DNA from: UBA7887 sp964408735
GTDB taxonomy: Bacteria > Pseudomonadota > Alphaproteobacteria > UBA7887
NCBI GenBank assembly: GCA_964408735.1
Contig: CAYPAX010000108.1
Span: 1 to 15,116, forward strand
DNA length: 15,116 nucleotides
Direction: 5' to 3'
The position numbers and the translations under genes were made by a program. The notes under the pieces were generated by a model. That model was given only the letters and a program-made list of their open reading frames with translations, did not search any database and was not told the DNA's origin. Position 1 is the stretch's first letter, and the number at the start of each line of letters is the position of its first letter. This document shows, piece by piece, positions 1-7,158 of this stretch.

Positions 1-49
1 CCGCATCGCGCGGCGCGACGCGCCTACCCAGTGCGGCGATCCGGGCCAT
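1..49 (-). CDS. possible 5' end of a gene running off the left edge
   Basis: On the minus strand an ATG at 49-47 opens a frame without stops to the window edge, reading MARIAALGRRVAPRDA. The same frame is also open upstream of that ATG, so the true start is unclear. Codon use looks plausible for a GC-rich genome, but 16 residues cannot identify a family. If real, it is divergent from the PilZ gene, and the more A+T-rich stretch at about 50-88 would be their shared promoter region. Confidence 0.25.
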   Translation of the reverse strand, partial: MARIAALGRRVAPRDA

Positions 50-88
50 CAAATGCTCACGTATGGTCGAAATATGCTCTAAAGTAAG

Positions 89-712
89 GTGATGAGGGAC
101 GTGTCGGACAACAGCGAAATGGACTTGAGACGGCGGGAAAAGCGGCAGCATCGCCGCTCGACGATCCTCGCCGTGGCGGAGATCGAGGCCGACGGCATCA
201 TGTTCAACGCCCAGATCCTCAACCTTTCGGCGGGTGGTGCTATGTTCCGCATTGCCGAGCCGTTCTCGGCGCCGGACGGCCTGACCGTCAGCATCAACGG
301 CAGCGAGCCCCTGCATGCGGCGCTCATCCGCAGCCATGCCGAGAATCACGGTGTCGCGTTTGTGGAGGATCCGGCACGCATAGATCGGGTCATAGAGGGG
401 CTGCGGGGCATCGATAAGGGTGCCAGGGATCTTCGCGTGCATCCGCGCGTGGCGGTGTCCTACCCGGCCACGTTCAGCCATGACGGACACGCCGTCGAGT
501 GCTCGGTGCTCAACCTGTCGCTGGGCGGCGCTTTCGTTCGCAGCGACATGATTCTGTCGCCGGGCAGCGAGTTCGTCCTCGACATCGTGCGTTTCGGCAC
601 CTTCCGCGCCCGCGTGGCGCGCGGCACGGATGGCGGCATGGGCTGCCTGTTCCGCGTCGGGTCGGATGAGATCAGCGATCGCCTGGGCGACGTGCTGCCG
701 CTTCCGGTGTAG
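89..712 (+). CDS. tandem PilZ-domain protein (putative c-di-GMP receptor)
   Basis: A 207-residue cytoplasmic protein that appears to hold two PilZ domains. Each has the two sequence signatures of c-di-GMP-binding PilZ: an arginine-rich RxxxR element and an (N/D)xSxxG motif. In domain 1 these are the arginines around residues 14-23 and NLSAGG at 45-50. In domain 2 they are RVHPR at 116-120 and NLSLGG at 142-147. No catalytic or membrane segment is seen, so its output is probably by protein-protein contact. The start is uncertain: GTG at 89 is followed directly by ATG at 92, with AAGG just upstream and poorly spaced, so 92 is equally possible. It ends 5 bp before the convergent cupin gene. Nothing ties it to the sulfur genes; it probably marks the edge of the locus. 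Confidence 0.8.
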   Translation: MMRDVSDNSEMDLRRREKRQHRRSTILAVAEIEADGIMFNAQILNLSAGGAMFRIAEPFSAPDGLTVSINGSEPLHAALIRSHAENHGVAFVEDPARIDRVIEGLRGIDKGARDLRVHPRVAVSYPATFSHDGHAVECSVLNLSLGGAFVRSDMILSPGSEFVLDIVRFGTFRARVARGTDGGMGCLFRVGSDEISDRLGDVLPLPV

Positions 713-717
713 CGGCG

Positions 718-1155
718 CTATTCCTTTGGAATGAAGTCCCCGGCGACGTCCTGGGTCAGGAAGATGATGCAGTCCTCGGTTCCGAGGCAGGCGTCGCCGT
801 GCATTTCCCCGCCCGGCTGGAAGACATAGGAATTCGGCGGCAACTCGCGGCTCTCGCCGGTCTCCTCGAAGCTGTGCAGCCAGGTGCCGGCAAGATTAAT
901 GCCGTGATAGTCGCCCGTATGCGCGTGGATGGGCGCGGTGAAGCCGGCCGGAAGCTTCAACAGGCGACCGTGGGCACCGCTTGACGGATCGCCCCAAAGA
1001 ACGAAGACGCTGACCGGCGAGCCTTCGCGGATCGGCGCCCAGGCGATATCTTCTCCCGAGATGATGGTTCCATGGTTCTTGTGCCCGGCGGCATAGCCGA
1101 GACCGGCGCCCGCAAGCATGGCGGCACCGACCAATAACGCGATTCCTCTCGTCAT
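718..1155 (-). CDS. small exported or membrane-anchored cupin protein
   Basis: A 145-residue protein when started at the ATG at 1155, which has GGGAG eight bases upstream. A TTG at 1170 would add five residues but would place the start on that Shine-Dalgarno. The N-terminus (about residues 3-24) is a hydrophobic Ala/Gly/Leu stretch ending in GYAAGH, read as a signal peptide or anchor. The rest looks like a single cupin barrel: IHAHTGDYHG (76-85) supplies likely metal-binding histidines, and GGEMHGD (115-121) the second cupin motif. It resembles small cupins of the DUF4437 type, whose substrate is generally unknown. It follows the minus-strand lipoate operon after 36 bp, so it could be read through from it, but has its own ribosome-binding site. 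No function is assigned. Confidence 0.7.
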   Translation of the reverse strand: MTRGIALLVGAAMLAGAGLGYAAGHKNHGTIISGEDIAWAPIREGSPVSVFVLWGDPSSGAHGRLLKLPAGFTAPIHAHTGDYHGINLAGTWLHSFEETGESRELPPNSYVFQPGGEMHGDACLGTEDCIIFLTQDVAGDFIPKE

Positions 1156-1191
1156 TTCGTCCACTCCCAATTTGCCCGCAAGATTTGCCTG

Positions 1192-3060
1192 TCATCCTGT
1201 CACGACCTTCGGCTCGCTGGCCAGGGTCGGGCTGTTCAACAAATCGCGAACGAAGGCGGTCGTAACTGCGAGTGTCGCCTGGCGTGCCTGTTGATGGGGG
1301 CTGTGGCCGCAATCTGGCAGGGCAAGAGTGTTGAGATGGCCGGGGATGGCGGTGCGGATGGCTTCGGCCTGGGCATTCGTGAAATAGGGGTCTTCCGCGC
1401 CGCTGATCGTCAGTACCGGACATTCAATCTTGGCCAGCCATGGCTCGGCGCCCCAGTGGCGCAAGCCGGCGCCGGTCCAGGCATCCACCAGGCGGGCGAA
1501 AAGAGCGTCCGTCTTGCTGCCGTGGTAGCGCGCCAGGCGCTGCTTCAGGTCTCCGTTCTCGAAGGCCTCGATCTGGCCTTGGATCGCACCGAGTGTTTGC
1601 GGCTCGCTGAAAAGATGCGGTGCCAGGGCGACCACGCCGGCGACTCTCCCAGGCATCGAGCCGGCGGCAATCAGGGCAATGGTGGCGCCGTCGGAATGCC
1701 CGATCAGAATGACCCTGTCGAGGCCCTTCGCATCGAGCACGGCGGGCAAGGAATCGGTCGCCTCCTCAATCAGATAGTCGCGCGAATGGGGCAGGGCGAG
1801 AGGGTCGGAATCGCCCGAGCCGAGGCGGTCGTAGACCAGCGCCCCGAGGCCGGTCGCCTTGGCGATGGCGTGGGGTACGTCGCGCCAAAGGCGGGTGCAG
1901 CCAAGCGCCTCGTGCAGGAACACAAGCGCGGGCGCGCCAATATCCTGCGGTCCGATCCAGTGGCCGCGCAGGCGCTGGCCGGCGACTTCGAAGGTGAGCT
2001 GTTGCAGGGCCGCCTCGATCAGGCTGCGGAAATCCGCCGGGGCCAGTCCGCCAAGCGCTGCCGATCGCGCGGCAAAGAAGGCGTCTGTCGTGGCACCGGC
2101 ATCGCCGATGGCGATCCCGCGCAATGCCGCCTCAAGGTCGTAAAGCGTGCGCGCGGGCGAAACGAAAGCGTCGCCGCTCAGCAACACCTCGCGAATGCGC
2201 TCGTCGTGGCTGCCTTCGAGACGGACATCGGCGCGCAAGGTGCCGGCGCGCCGCGTGAGCGAGGCGGTCACGACCCCGTCGCCCGCCTCGGGCAAATCGC
2301 GCATGGCCACGAAATCGTCGCTACCGATCTCGTCGTCGTACAGCTCTTGCGCCAGGGCCTCTTCGCCCGGCGTGATCTCGCCCCAGGCGGGTTCGATGCC
2401 GAGCCCTTCCGCGAATCCGTCGAGCAAGGCTTGCTGAACGGCGCCTTCGTCGGGCACGGCGGTGCCAAGCAACTCGGTCAGGCTGGTCACGCGCTGGCGC
2501 GCCGAGGCGACATCGTGCCTGGTCAGCTTGTCGACCGGCACCTTGAGGGCGGCAATCATGCGCTCGACATCGAAATCCACCAGAAGCGTGCCCTGGAAGA
2601 AGACGATATCGCCGTCGAAGACGCCGCCGGTGCCGCTGATCTTGCGCCCGTCCACCTCAATATCGTTGCGTGGGCGGAACTGAGCCTCGACCCCGAGCCT
2701 GCGCAAGCCCAGCGCAGCCGCCTCGCAGATCCGCCGCGTGATCTCGTCGAGGCGCTTGAGGCCAAGGCTGCCGCGGTGGAACACCAGCTCCCAGCCGAGC
2801 TGGCCCGGATCGAGATACAGCCCGCCGCCGCCGGTGATGCGGCGTGCCACTTCGATGCCCTCTTGTCGGCAGTAGTCGAGCCGGACCTCGTGGCTCAGCA
2901 CCTGGTGGATGCCGACCAGGGCGCTCGGTGAGAAGCGCAGGAAGCGGATGGTGTCGGGGATGTCACCGTCAGCTCGCGCGTCGATCAGCGCCTGGTCGAA
3001 GGCGATGTTGTGGCGTGCCCTGCGCAGTCCGGTGTCTATGACCCGGAAGCGTCGTGTCAT
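1192..3060 (-). CDS. sLpl(AB)-type lipoate/octanoate-protein ligase fused to a C-terminal alpha/beta hydrolase
   Basis: A 622-residue two-part protein. Residues 1 to about 345 are a lipoate-protein ligase of the LplA fold plus an LplB-like accessory domain. The substrate loop RRITGGGGLYLDPG is at 73-86, the catalytic-lysine motif GRKISGTGG at 138-146, and the C-terminal domain ends near DLEAALRG (308-315). This resembles the sLpl(AB) ligase of sHdr loci, which loads LbpA. Residues about 355-622 are an alpha/beta hydrolase with oxyanion-region HEALG (383-387), nucleophile elbow GHSDG (Ser456), acid Asp557 in GAEDP and His586 in CGHSPH. The frame is continuous and there is no methionine between residues 253 and 469, so the hydrolase is unlikely to start on its own. 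The start is the ATG overlapping the upstream stop by 4 bp (ATGA). The ligase role is well supported by motif and context; the hydrolase substrate is unknown. Confidence 0.88.
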   Translation of the reverse strand: MTRRFRVIDTGLRRARHNIAFDQALIDARADGDIPDTIRFLRFSPSALVGIHQVLSHEVRLDYCRQEGIEVARRITGGGGLYLDPGQLGWELVFHRGSLGLKRLDEITRRICEAAALGLRRLGVEAQFRPRNDIEVDGRKISGTGGVFDGDIVFFQGTLLVDFDVERMIAALKVPVDKLTRHDVASARQRVTSLTELLGTAVPDEGAVQQALLDGFAEGLGIEPAWGEITPGEEALAQELYDDEIGSDDFVAMRDLPEAGDGVVTASLTRRAGTLRADVRLEGSHDERIREVLLSGDAFVSPARTLYDLEAALRGIAIGDAGATTDAFFAARSAALGGLAPADFRSLIEAALQQLTFEVAGQRLRGHWIGPQDIGAPALVFLHEALGCTRLWRDVPHAIAKATGLGALVYDRLGSGDSDPLALPHSRDYLIEEATDSLPAVLDAKGLDRVILIGHSDGATIALIAAGSMPGRVAGVVALAPHLFSEPQTLGAIQGQIEAFENGDLKQRLARYHGSKTDALFARLVDAWTGAGLRHWGAEPWLAKIECPVLTISGAEDPYFTNAQAEAIRTAIPGHLNTLALPDCGHSPHQQARQATLAVTTAFVRDLLNSPTLASEPKVVTG

Positions 3061-4280
3061 AACTTGCGCAGCTGGCGGCGGACCTTGGCGATATCCCGTT
3101 TGTTGAGCTTGAAGGGATACGACGCGATATCGCTCGGCGGCGAATCGCCGTATGGGCGGTCGCAGGCGGAAACGTCGTCGCTGTCCTTGCCCGGGCAGCC
3201 CGAGGTGCGGAAGGCGGTGCCGGCATCGATGATGGCCTCGACCTCGTCTGGCGGCAGGCCGAAATTGACGACACGTCCCGTATCGTCGAAGCGCATGCGC
3301 TCGAACGGCACGTCGCGATAGTCCATCAGATAGCGCGCCAGCTGAACGCGGCGCCACTGCGCCCGCGGTGCCGGCGGCAGGTGATCCATCAGCGAGCCTT
3401 TTTCGGGGAAGAAGGCGAACATGTGGCTGTGGCCGCCAAGCGCGCGGATGGCTGCGACCTGGGACAGCACGTCGTGCTCGCTCTCGCCCATGCCGACGAT
3501 GAGGTGGGCGCCGAACTTTCCGGGGCCGAAGATTTCCGCCGCCGCACGCAGGATATCCCAATACTTGTCCCAGCTATGGGGCGAGCCGACGCCGCTCCCG
3601 CGGGTGCGCTCGAACAGCGCGGGGTTGGTCGCGTCGAGCGCCACGGTGAAGATCTCGGCACCGAGGTCCTTGAGGTCCCGCACGTCCTGGCGAGTCATGG
3701 TGGTCGGGTTGGAGAGGATCGAGACGGGGATCTGCGGCACGCGCTCGACCCAGCGTCTTAGCAGCGCCCGCGTATCCTCGTCGGAGCGCGGATGGGTAAT
3801 CATGCTGATGCACATGCGGTGGAAGCGGCCCTTGTCGCCGCCCGCCGCCATGATATCGAGCACGTCCTCGTAAGGCACCGCCGGCCAGTCGACGCGGATG
3901 AAATTGCGGTCGGCATAGTCGCGCTCGGCCTCGCGGTGGCGGGCCAGGCCGCAATAGGCGCAGTTGGCCCGGCAGCCTTCGGGATAGGTCAGCAAAAGGT
4001 TGAGGCAGCGGGTGCAGCTGGTGCGGTGCATGTAGCCGGCCATGACGCCGAGGGTGATCGCCGCCGCGGTCGACATCTGCACATAGGCGGGCGAGCGCAT
4101 GTCGGGCGTGAGCTGGTTGTTGTTCGGCCGATAGACGCCTTGCGGCGCCTGCGATGCCGATTTGACGCGGGCGCCGTTGCGCGCCTCGCTCGGCACCTGG
4201 CGCGGCTCGCGCGGCTGCATGCCTTTTTCGTCGTCGAGAAAATCGGGGACAGGTGCCCTCGGTGGCTCCATGCAGGCCAT
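3057..4280 (-). CDS. LipS-type radical SAM sulfur-insertion protein (biotin-synthase-like), 407 aa
   Basis: A radical SAM enzyme with the canonical CX3CX2C cluster motif at C103, C107 and C110 (EGCRANCAYCGLAR). A further pair, C89/C92 (SCTRC), lies just upstream, and C362 and C373 lie near the C-terminus; these could ligate a second FeS cluster. Proteins of this kind are often annotated as biotin synthase. In sHdr loci they pair with a second radical SAM protein as LipS1 and LipS2, which together insert two sulfurs into a protein-bound octanoyl chain to make lipoate. I cannot say with certainty which member of the pair this is. The start at 4280 is chosen because its ATG overlaps the upstream lipT stop by one base (TGATG) with GGGAG seven bases before it; an in-frame ATG at 4322 would overlap lipT by 43 bp. 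The first 80 or so residues are a low-complexity, Pro/Arg-rich extension. Confidence 0.85.
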   Translation of the reverse strand: MACMEPPRAPVPDFLDDEKGMQPREPRQVPSEARNGARVKSASQAPQGVYRPNNNQLTPDMRSPAYVQMSTAAAITLGVMAGYMHRTSCTRCLNLLLTYPEGCRANCAYCGLARHREAERDYADRNFIRVDWPAVPYEDVLDIMAAGGDKGRFHRMCISMITHPRSDEDTRALLRRWVERVPQIPVSILSNPTTMTRQDVRDLKDLGAEIFTVALDATNPALFERTRGSGVGSPHSWDKYWDILRAAAEIFGPGKFGAHLIVGMGESEHDVLSQVAAIRALGGHSHMFAFFPEKGSLMDHLPPAPRAQWRRVQLARYLMDYRDVPFERMRFDDTGRVVNFGLPPDEVEAIIDAGTAFRTSGCPGKDSDDVSACDRPYGDSPPSDIASYPFKLNKRDIAKVRRQLRKL

Positions 4281-5359
4281 CAGCGTTCTCCCGTTGCCCA
4301 GTAGTCGGGGTAGGCGATCCACGAGCGCCTGAGAGCGGCGGGCGAGAGCTGTCCGCCTTCGCGATAGCTTTTCATCATCGTCAGGCGGTGGCTGCAGGCG
4401 CGGCCCAGCGAGCCATCGAACAGCTCGCCAAGCTCTTCGTCATACTCGGCCAGTGCACGGTCGTCACCGTCGAGCCACGCCGCGGCGGCAAGGCCGGCAA
4501 GCCGGCCCGACTGCACCGCGGCCGCGATGCCGGCGCCGGTGATCGGGTTGGCGAGGCCAGCGGCGTCGCCAGCGAGTAGAACCGGCGTTTCGCCGAGCCG
4601 TCCTGTGCTGCGGACGCGCCCACCGACGGGGATTGCACCACCGGTACACCCTGTTTCGCCAGCCTCGATGCGCCCGTCCGCGACGAGGTCGGCGCAAAGC
4701 CCGTCCAGCGCGGGCTTGAGGCTGCGGCGGGCGCAGGACGCCACGCCGACGCCGAGATTGGCGCTGCCGTTCTTGGGAAACAGCCAGCCATAGCCGCCGA
4801 CGATGGCGTTGCGCAGAAAGACATCCGTGCTGTCGGAGGCGCTACGCAGCGCCACGCTGGTCTGTCGGGTCTCCACGACGTGCGCGTTGGTGGCGCCGAT
4901 GGCGGCACCGATCGCTGAGCGCGCGCCGTCGCAGCCGATGACCAGGCGCGGCCGGTAGCGCGTGCCGTCGGCGGTCTCGATGACACCGTCAGGCGAGAGG
5001 CTGCGGACCGTCTGGCCAAAGCGGCAGTCCGCGCCCGCCGCCTGCGCCAGACCGGCGAGGTGGCCGTCGAAGGCTTCGCGGTCGATCATGCGGCCGCGGA
5101 AATCAGGGGTTTCGTCCGGCTCTTCCGACTCTATGAAGGTGCGCATGCGATGGATCGGCTGGCGCGTCAAGGATGCCAGGCCGTCCAATTCCTGGTCGAG
5201 CATGGCGGGCACGAACTCCGCACATTGCACCGGGCGGCCCGGGCTGCGCTTGCGCTCCAGTGCTGTGACCGAGAAGCCGGCTTCGGCAACCGCCGCCGCC
5301 GCCCGGCTGCCGCCTGGGCCGAGGCCGCTGACAAGGACATCGGGGCGGTGTTCGGCCAT
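4280..5359 (-). CDS. lipT: LipT-type FAD-dependent oxidoreductase (geranylgeranyl-reductase-like)
   Basis: A 359-residue flavoprotein of the geranylgeranyl reductase / aromatic hydroxylase-like fold. It has an N-terminal Rossmann dinucleotide motif GLGPGG (12-17), an IGCDGARSAIG stretch (141-151) that contacts FAD and pyrophosphate, and the late GD motif in AGDAAGLANPITGAG (263-277). No membrane segment is visible. In lipoate-assembly operons of sHdr loci a flavoprotein of this family, LipT, lies with the LipS pair and ligase; its proposed role is redox support of sulfur insertion, perhaps electron delivery to the radical SAM enzymes, and is not firmly established. Here it sits between the two LipS genes: 2 bp after the first and overlapping the next by 1 bp. 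The ATG at 5359 is the natural start, with GGAGG about 13 bases upstream inside the previous gene. The family is confident; the LipT name rests on context. Confidence 0.85.
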   Translation of the reverse strand: MAEHRPDVLVSGLGPGGSRAAAAVAEAGFSVTALERKRSPGRPVQCAEFVPAMLDQELDGLASLTRQPIHRMRTFIESEEPDETPDFRGRMIDREAFDGHLAGLAQAAGADCRFGQTVRSLSPDGVIETADGTRYRPRLVIGCDGARSAIGAAIGATNAHVVETRQTSVALRSASDSTDVFLRNAIVGGYGWLFPKNGSANLGVGVASCARRSLKPALDGLCADLVADGRIEAGETGCTGGAIPVGGRVRSTGRLGETPVLLAGDAAGLANPITGAGIAAAVQSGRLAGLAAAAWLDGDDRALAEYDEELGELFDGSLGRACSHRLTMMKSYREGGQLSPAALRRSWIAYPDYWATGER

Positions 5360-5361
5360 GC

Positions 5362-6378
5362 TCAGGCTACCGCCTCCAGGCTGTCCAGCACCATGGAGCA
5401 GCAGGCGTGCTCCTGGTCGACGGGGCGGCCGATGGCATTGGCGACGGCGACGGCGCCTTCGGCGGGGAAGGCGATGCCGTCGAGTCCCGCCATCACCGCA
5501 TAGGCGTCGGTCAGCATCTTGTGGCGTCCGGCAGGGCGGGCGCAACCAAGCTGCACCGGGCGGTCGGCGATACGCTCGCGAGCGGCGAGGAATATCTCGG
5601 CGACATCCACCGGCGGCACCGTGGCGAAGGGCGTTTCCGGTGCCGCATAGAACGGCATCAGTACGACCAGCACCAAGGCGTCGATGCCATGGCGGGCGAC
5701 GATGTCGAGCGCCGTGTGCTCGCCGAGCACGCGGCCGTAATGCAGACCGATGACGATATGAGGCACCACCTCCATCTTTGTCGCGCAAAGCGCCGCCAAT
5801 GTCGCCTCGAAATCCTCGACGGGCCGATCAAGGTGGTAGACCTCGGAGATGGTCTGCTTGGCGCCGATCACGTCGAGCATTGCGACATCGACGCCGGCTG
5901 ATGCCATACGGCCGGCGCAGGCCTCGTCGAGCAACGCCGAATGCAGTGCGATGCGCAGATAGGGGAAGTCGCGCTTCAAGCGCTCGATGGTGGGGAAGAA
6001 GCGCTCATAGGGCACTTCGTTGCGGCGGTTGGAGCCGCCCGAGAGCAAAAAGCCCTGCAAGTTCTGGAGCAGGACCAGGTCGCGCACCTTGGCCTCCAAT
6101 TGCTGCGGGCTGGTGGCCGGGATCATGGGCTCGAGGATCTTTGCCCGGCAATGGTCGCACTGCAGGGCGCAGGCCCGACCCGTCACCGAGAAGGCGGGAA
6201 AGCTGTTGCGCCCGCAGCCCTTGAGCTCGTCGGTCTCATAGGCGCGAAAGGTCGGCGTGTAAAAGCGGATAGGCCGCGCCGCGGCCCGGCCCTCAAAGCG
6301 GCGCACCATGGCAGCGTCCAGGTCCAGCTCGTCGAACGGCTCGATTTTGCTGATGCGCTCGTACCAGCCCACCGGCAT
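5362..6378 (-). CDS. LipS-type radical SAM sulfur-insertion protein, 338 aa
   Basis: This is the first gene of the minus-strand lipoate operon. It has a radical SAM CX3CX2C motif at C70, C74 and C77 (GRACALQCDHCRAK) followed by a barrel with LLSGGSNRRN at 111-120. Extra cysteines at C55 (KGCGRN), C279 (LGCARPAGRHK) and C326/C327 (HACCSM) are candidate ligands for a second FeS cluster. It is taken as one half of the LipS1/LipS2 pair that converts octanoyl-LbpA to lipoyl-LbpA; the neighbouring ligase, LipT-like flavoprotein and second radical SAM gene support this. I do not assign S1 versus S2. The start ATG at 6378 is preceded by a strong purine-rich site (AGGGAGGGAA). The promoter region at 6379-6453 is shared with the divergent amidotransferase-like gene and contains an operator-like repeat. 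Confidence 0.83.
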   Translation of the reverse strand: MPVGWYERISKIEPFDELDLDAAMVRRFEGRAAARPIRFYTPTFRAYETDELKGCGRNSFPAFSVTGRACALQCDHCRAKILEPMIPATSPQQLEAKVRDLVLLQNLQGFLLSGGSNRRNEVPYERFFPTIERLKRDFPYLRIALHSALLDEACAGRMASAGVDVAMLDVIGAKQTISEVYHLDRPVEDFEATLAALCATKMEVVPHIVIGLHYGRVLGEHTALDIVARHGIDALVLVVLMPFYAAPETPFATVPPVDVAEIFLAARERIADRPVQLGCARPAGRHKMLTDAYAVMAGLDGIAFPAEGAVAVANAIGRPVDQEHACCSMVLDSLEAVA

Positions 6379-6453
6379 TTCCCTCCCTAGGCTTGGACGG
6401 CCATAGTATATTAGAAAAGTGTAATATCAAATACTGCATCAGGAAAGCGAGCA
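6379..6453. promoter_or_regulatory. divergent promoter region with operator-like inverted repeat
   Basis: A 75-bp A+T-rich gap between two divergent starts in a GC-rich locus. It contains the perfect 6-bp inverted repeat ATATTA-N8-TAATAT at 6408-6413 and 6422-6427, framed by a wider pair AGTAT (6405-6409) and ATACT (6431-6435). The repeat lies 29 bp from the minus-strand start and 26 bp from the plus-strand start, so one bound repressor could block both. A closely matching element occurs in the other divergent region (7473-7555). AGGA at 6441-6444 is the likely ribosome-binding site of the plus-strand gene. I could not place -35/-10 boxes with confidence. Confidence 0.6.
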
Positions 6454-7158
6454 GTGGACGGGGCAAACCTCTACCTAATCCAACATGCCGATGCCGAACA
6501 TCTCGGCCTGATCGAGGATCATCTGGAAGGCCGCGGCGTGCGCTTCCGCTATCTGCGGCCCTATACCGGCGGCGAGTGGGCGATCACGGTGGCGGTGCCT
6601 GCCGATGGCCTGATCCTGCTCGGCGGCGGGCCGTGGGGAAGCGCCAGCGGGCCGCAACTGCCGAGCCTGCAGGCCGAGGTCGAGCTGGCGCGGGCCTACC
6701 TGGAGCGTGGCCAGCCGGTCATCGGCTTCGGGCTTGGCGCCCAGATCCTGGCACTGGCCGGCGGCGGTGGGTGCGAGCCGGCGGCTTTGAGGCTGACCGT
6801 CGGCGAGGCGAGGCGCGTTCGAGACGATGCCCTGTTCGGCTATCTGCCGGTGCGCTTCCCGCAGGTCGTATACGGCCGCGACCGTGCCGTGCCGCCCGAC
6901 CATGCGGATATCCTGGCGCTCGATGACGATGGCTTTGCCGCCGTGTTTCAGATTGGCCGCACGGCGCTCGGTTTCGCAGGCCATCCGGGCATGAAGAGCG
7001 GCATGGTCGAAGACTACGTCATGGCCTCCGATGACGTTCCGGCGGACACGGCCGGGGGACTCGAAACGGTGCGCGCAGCCCAGGCCGATATCGCCAAGTC
7101 GCTGAGCCGGATCATGGTGGGCGTGATGCAGCTGACGGGCTGGATGCAGCCGCGCTAG
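6454..7158 (+). CDS. class-I glutamine-amidotransferase-like protein lacking the catalytic Cys and Glu
   Basis: A 234-residue cytoplasmic protein with the fold signatures of a class-I glutamine amidotransferase (GuaA-type flavodoxin-like domain): GLILLGGGPWG (52-62), the nucleophile-elbow segment VIGFGLGAQILA (89-100) and GFAGHPGMK (173-181). In active enzymes the elbow reads GxCxG; here the cysteine is Gly93. The HPE motif is H177-P178-G179, so the catalytic glutamate is also missing. It is therefore unlikely to hydrolyse glutamine and may act as a binding or scaffold protein. The start is GTG at 6454 with AGGA nine bases upstream. It is divergent from the lipoate operon and its stop overlaps that of the regulator by 4 bp (CTAG read on both strands). 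Its position inside the regulated island suggests a role in sulfur oxidation or lipoate assembly, but none is known to me. Confidence 0.8.
   Translation: MDGANLYLIQHADAEHLGLIEDHLEGRGVRFRYLRPYTGGEWAITVAVPADGLILLGGGPWGSASGPQLPSLQAEVELARAYLERGQPVIGFGLGAQILALAGGGGCEPAALRLTVGEARRVRDDALFGYLPVRFPQVVYGRDRAVPPDHADILALDDDGFAAVFQIGRTALGFAGHPGMKSGMVEDYVMASDDVPADTAGGLETVRAAQADIAKSLSRIMVGVMQLTGWMQPR

Noticed and set aside
720..732. ATTCC-TTT-GGAAT inverted repeat between the convergent PilZ and cupin genes as a two-way terminator
   Set aside because: The stem is only 5 bp and A+T-rich, lies mostly inside the cupin coding end and has no T-run on either strand.
1291..2931. 546-codon open frame on the plus strand
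   Set aside because: It lies antisense to the ligase-hydrolase gene, whose motifs are clear; long antisense frames are expected in GC-rich coding DNA, and its translation has no recognisable domain.
3061..3561. N-terminal extension of the ligase into the 407-residue radical SAM gene
   Set aside because: The extension is shadow sequence over the radical SAM C-terminus; the ligase family begins at the ATG at 3060, which overlaps the upstream stop.
3057..4280. True biotin synthase (BioB)
   Set aside because: The radical SAM motif fits but the operon holds a lipoate ligase, a second radical SAM protein and a LipT-like flavoprotein and no other biotin gene, so a LipS role is more likely.
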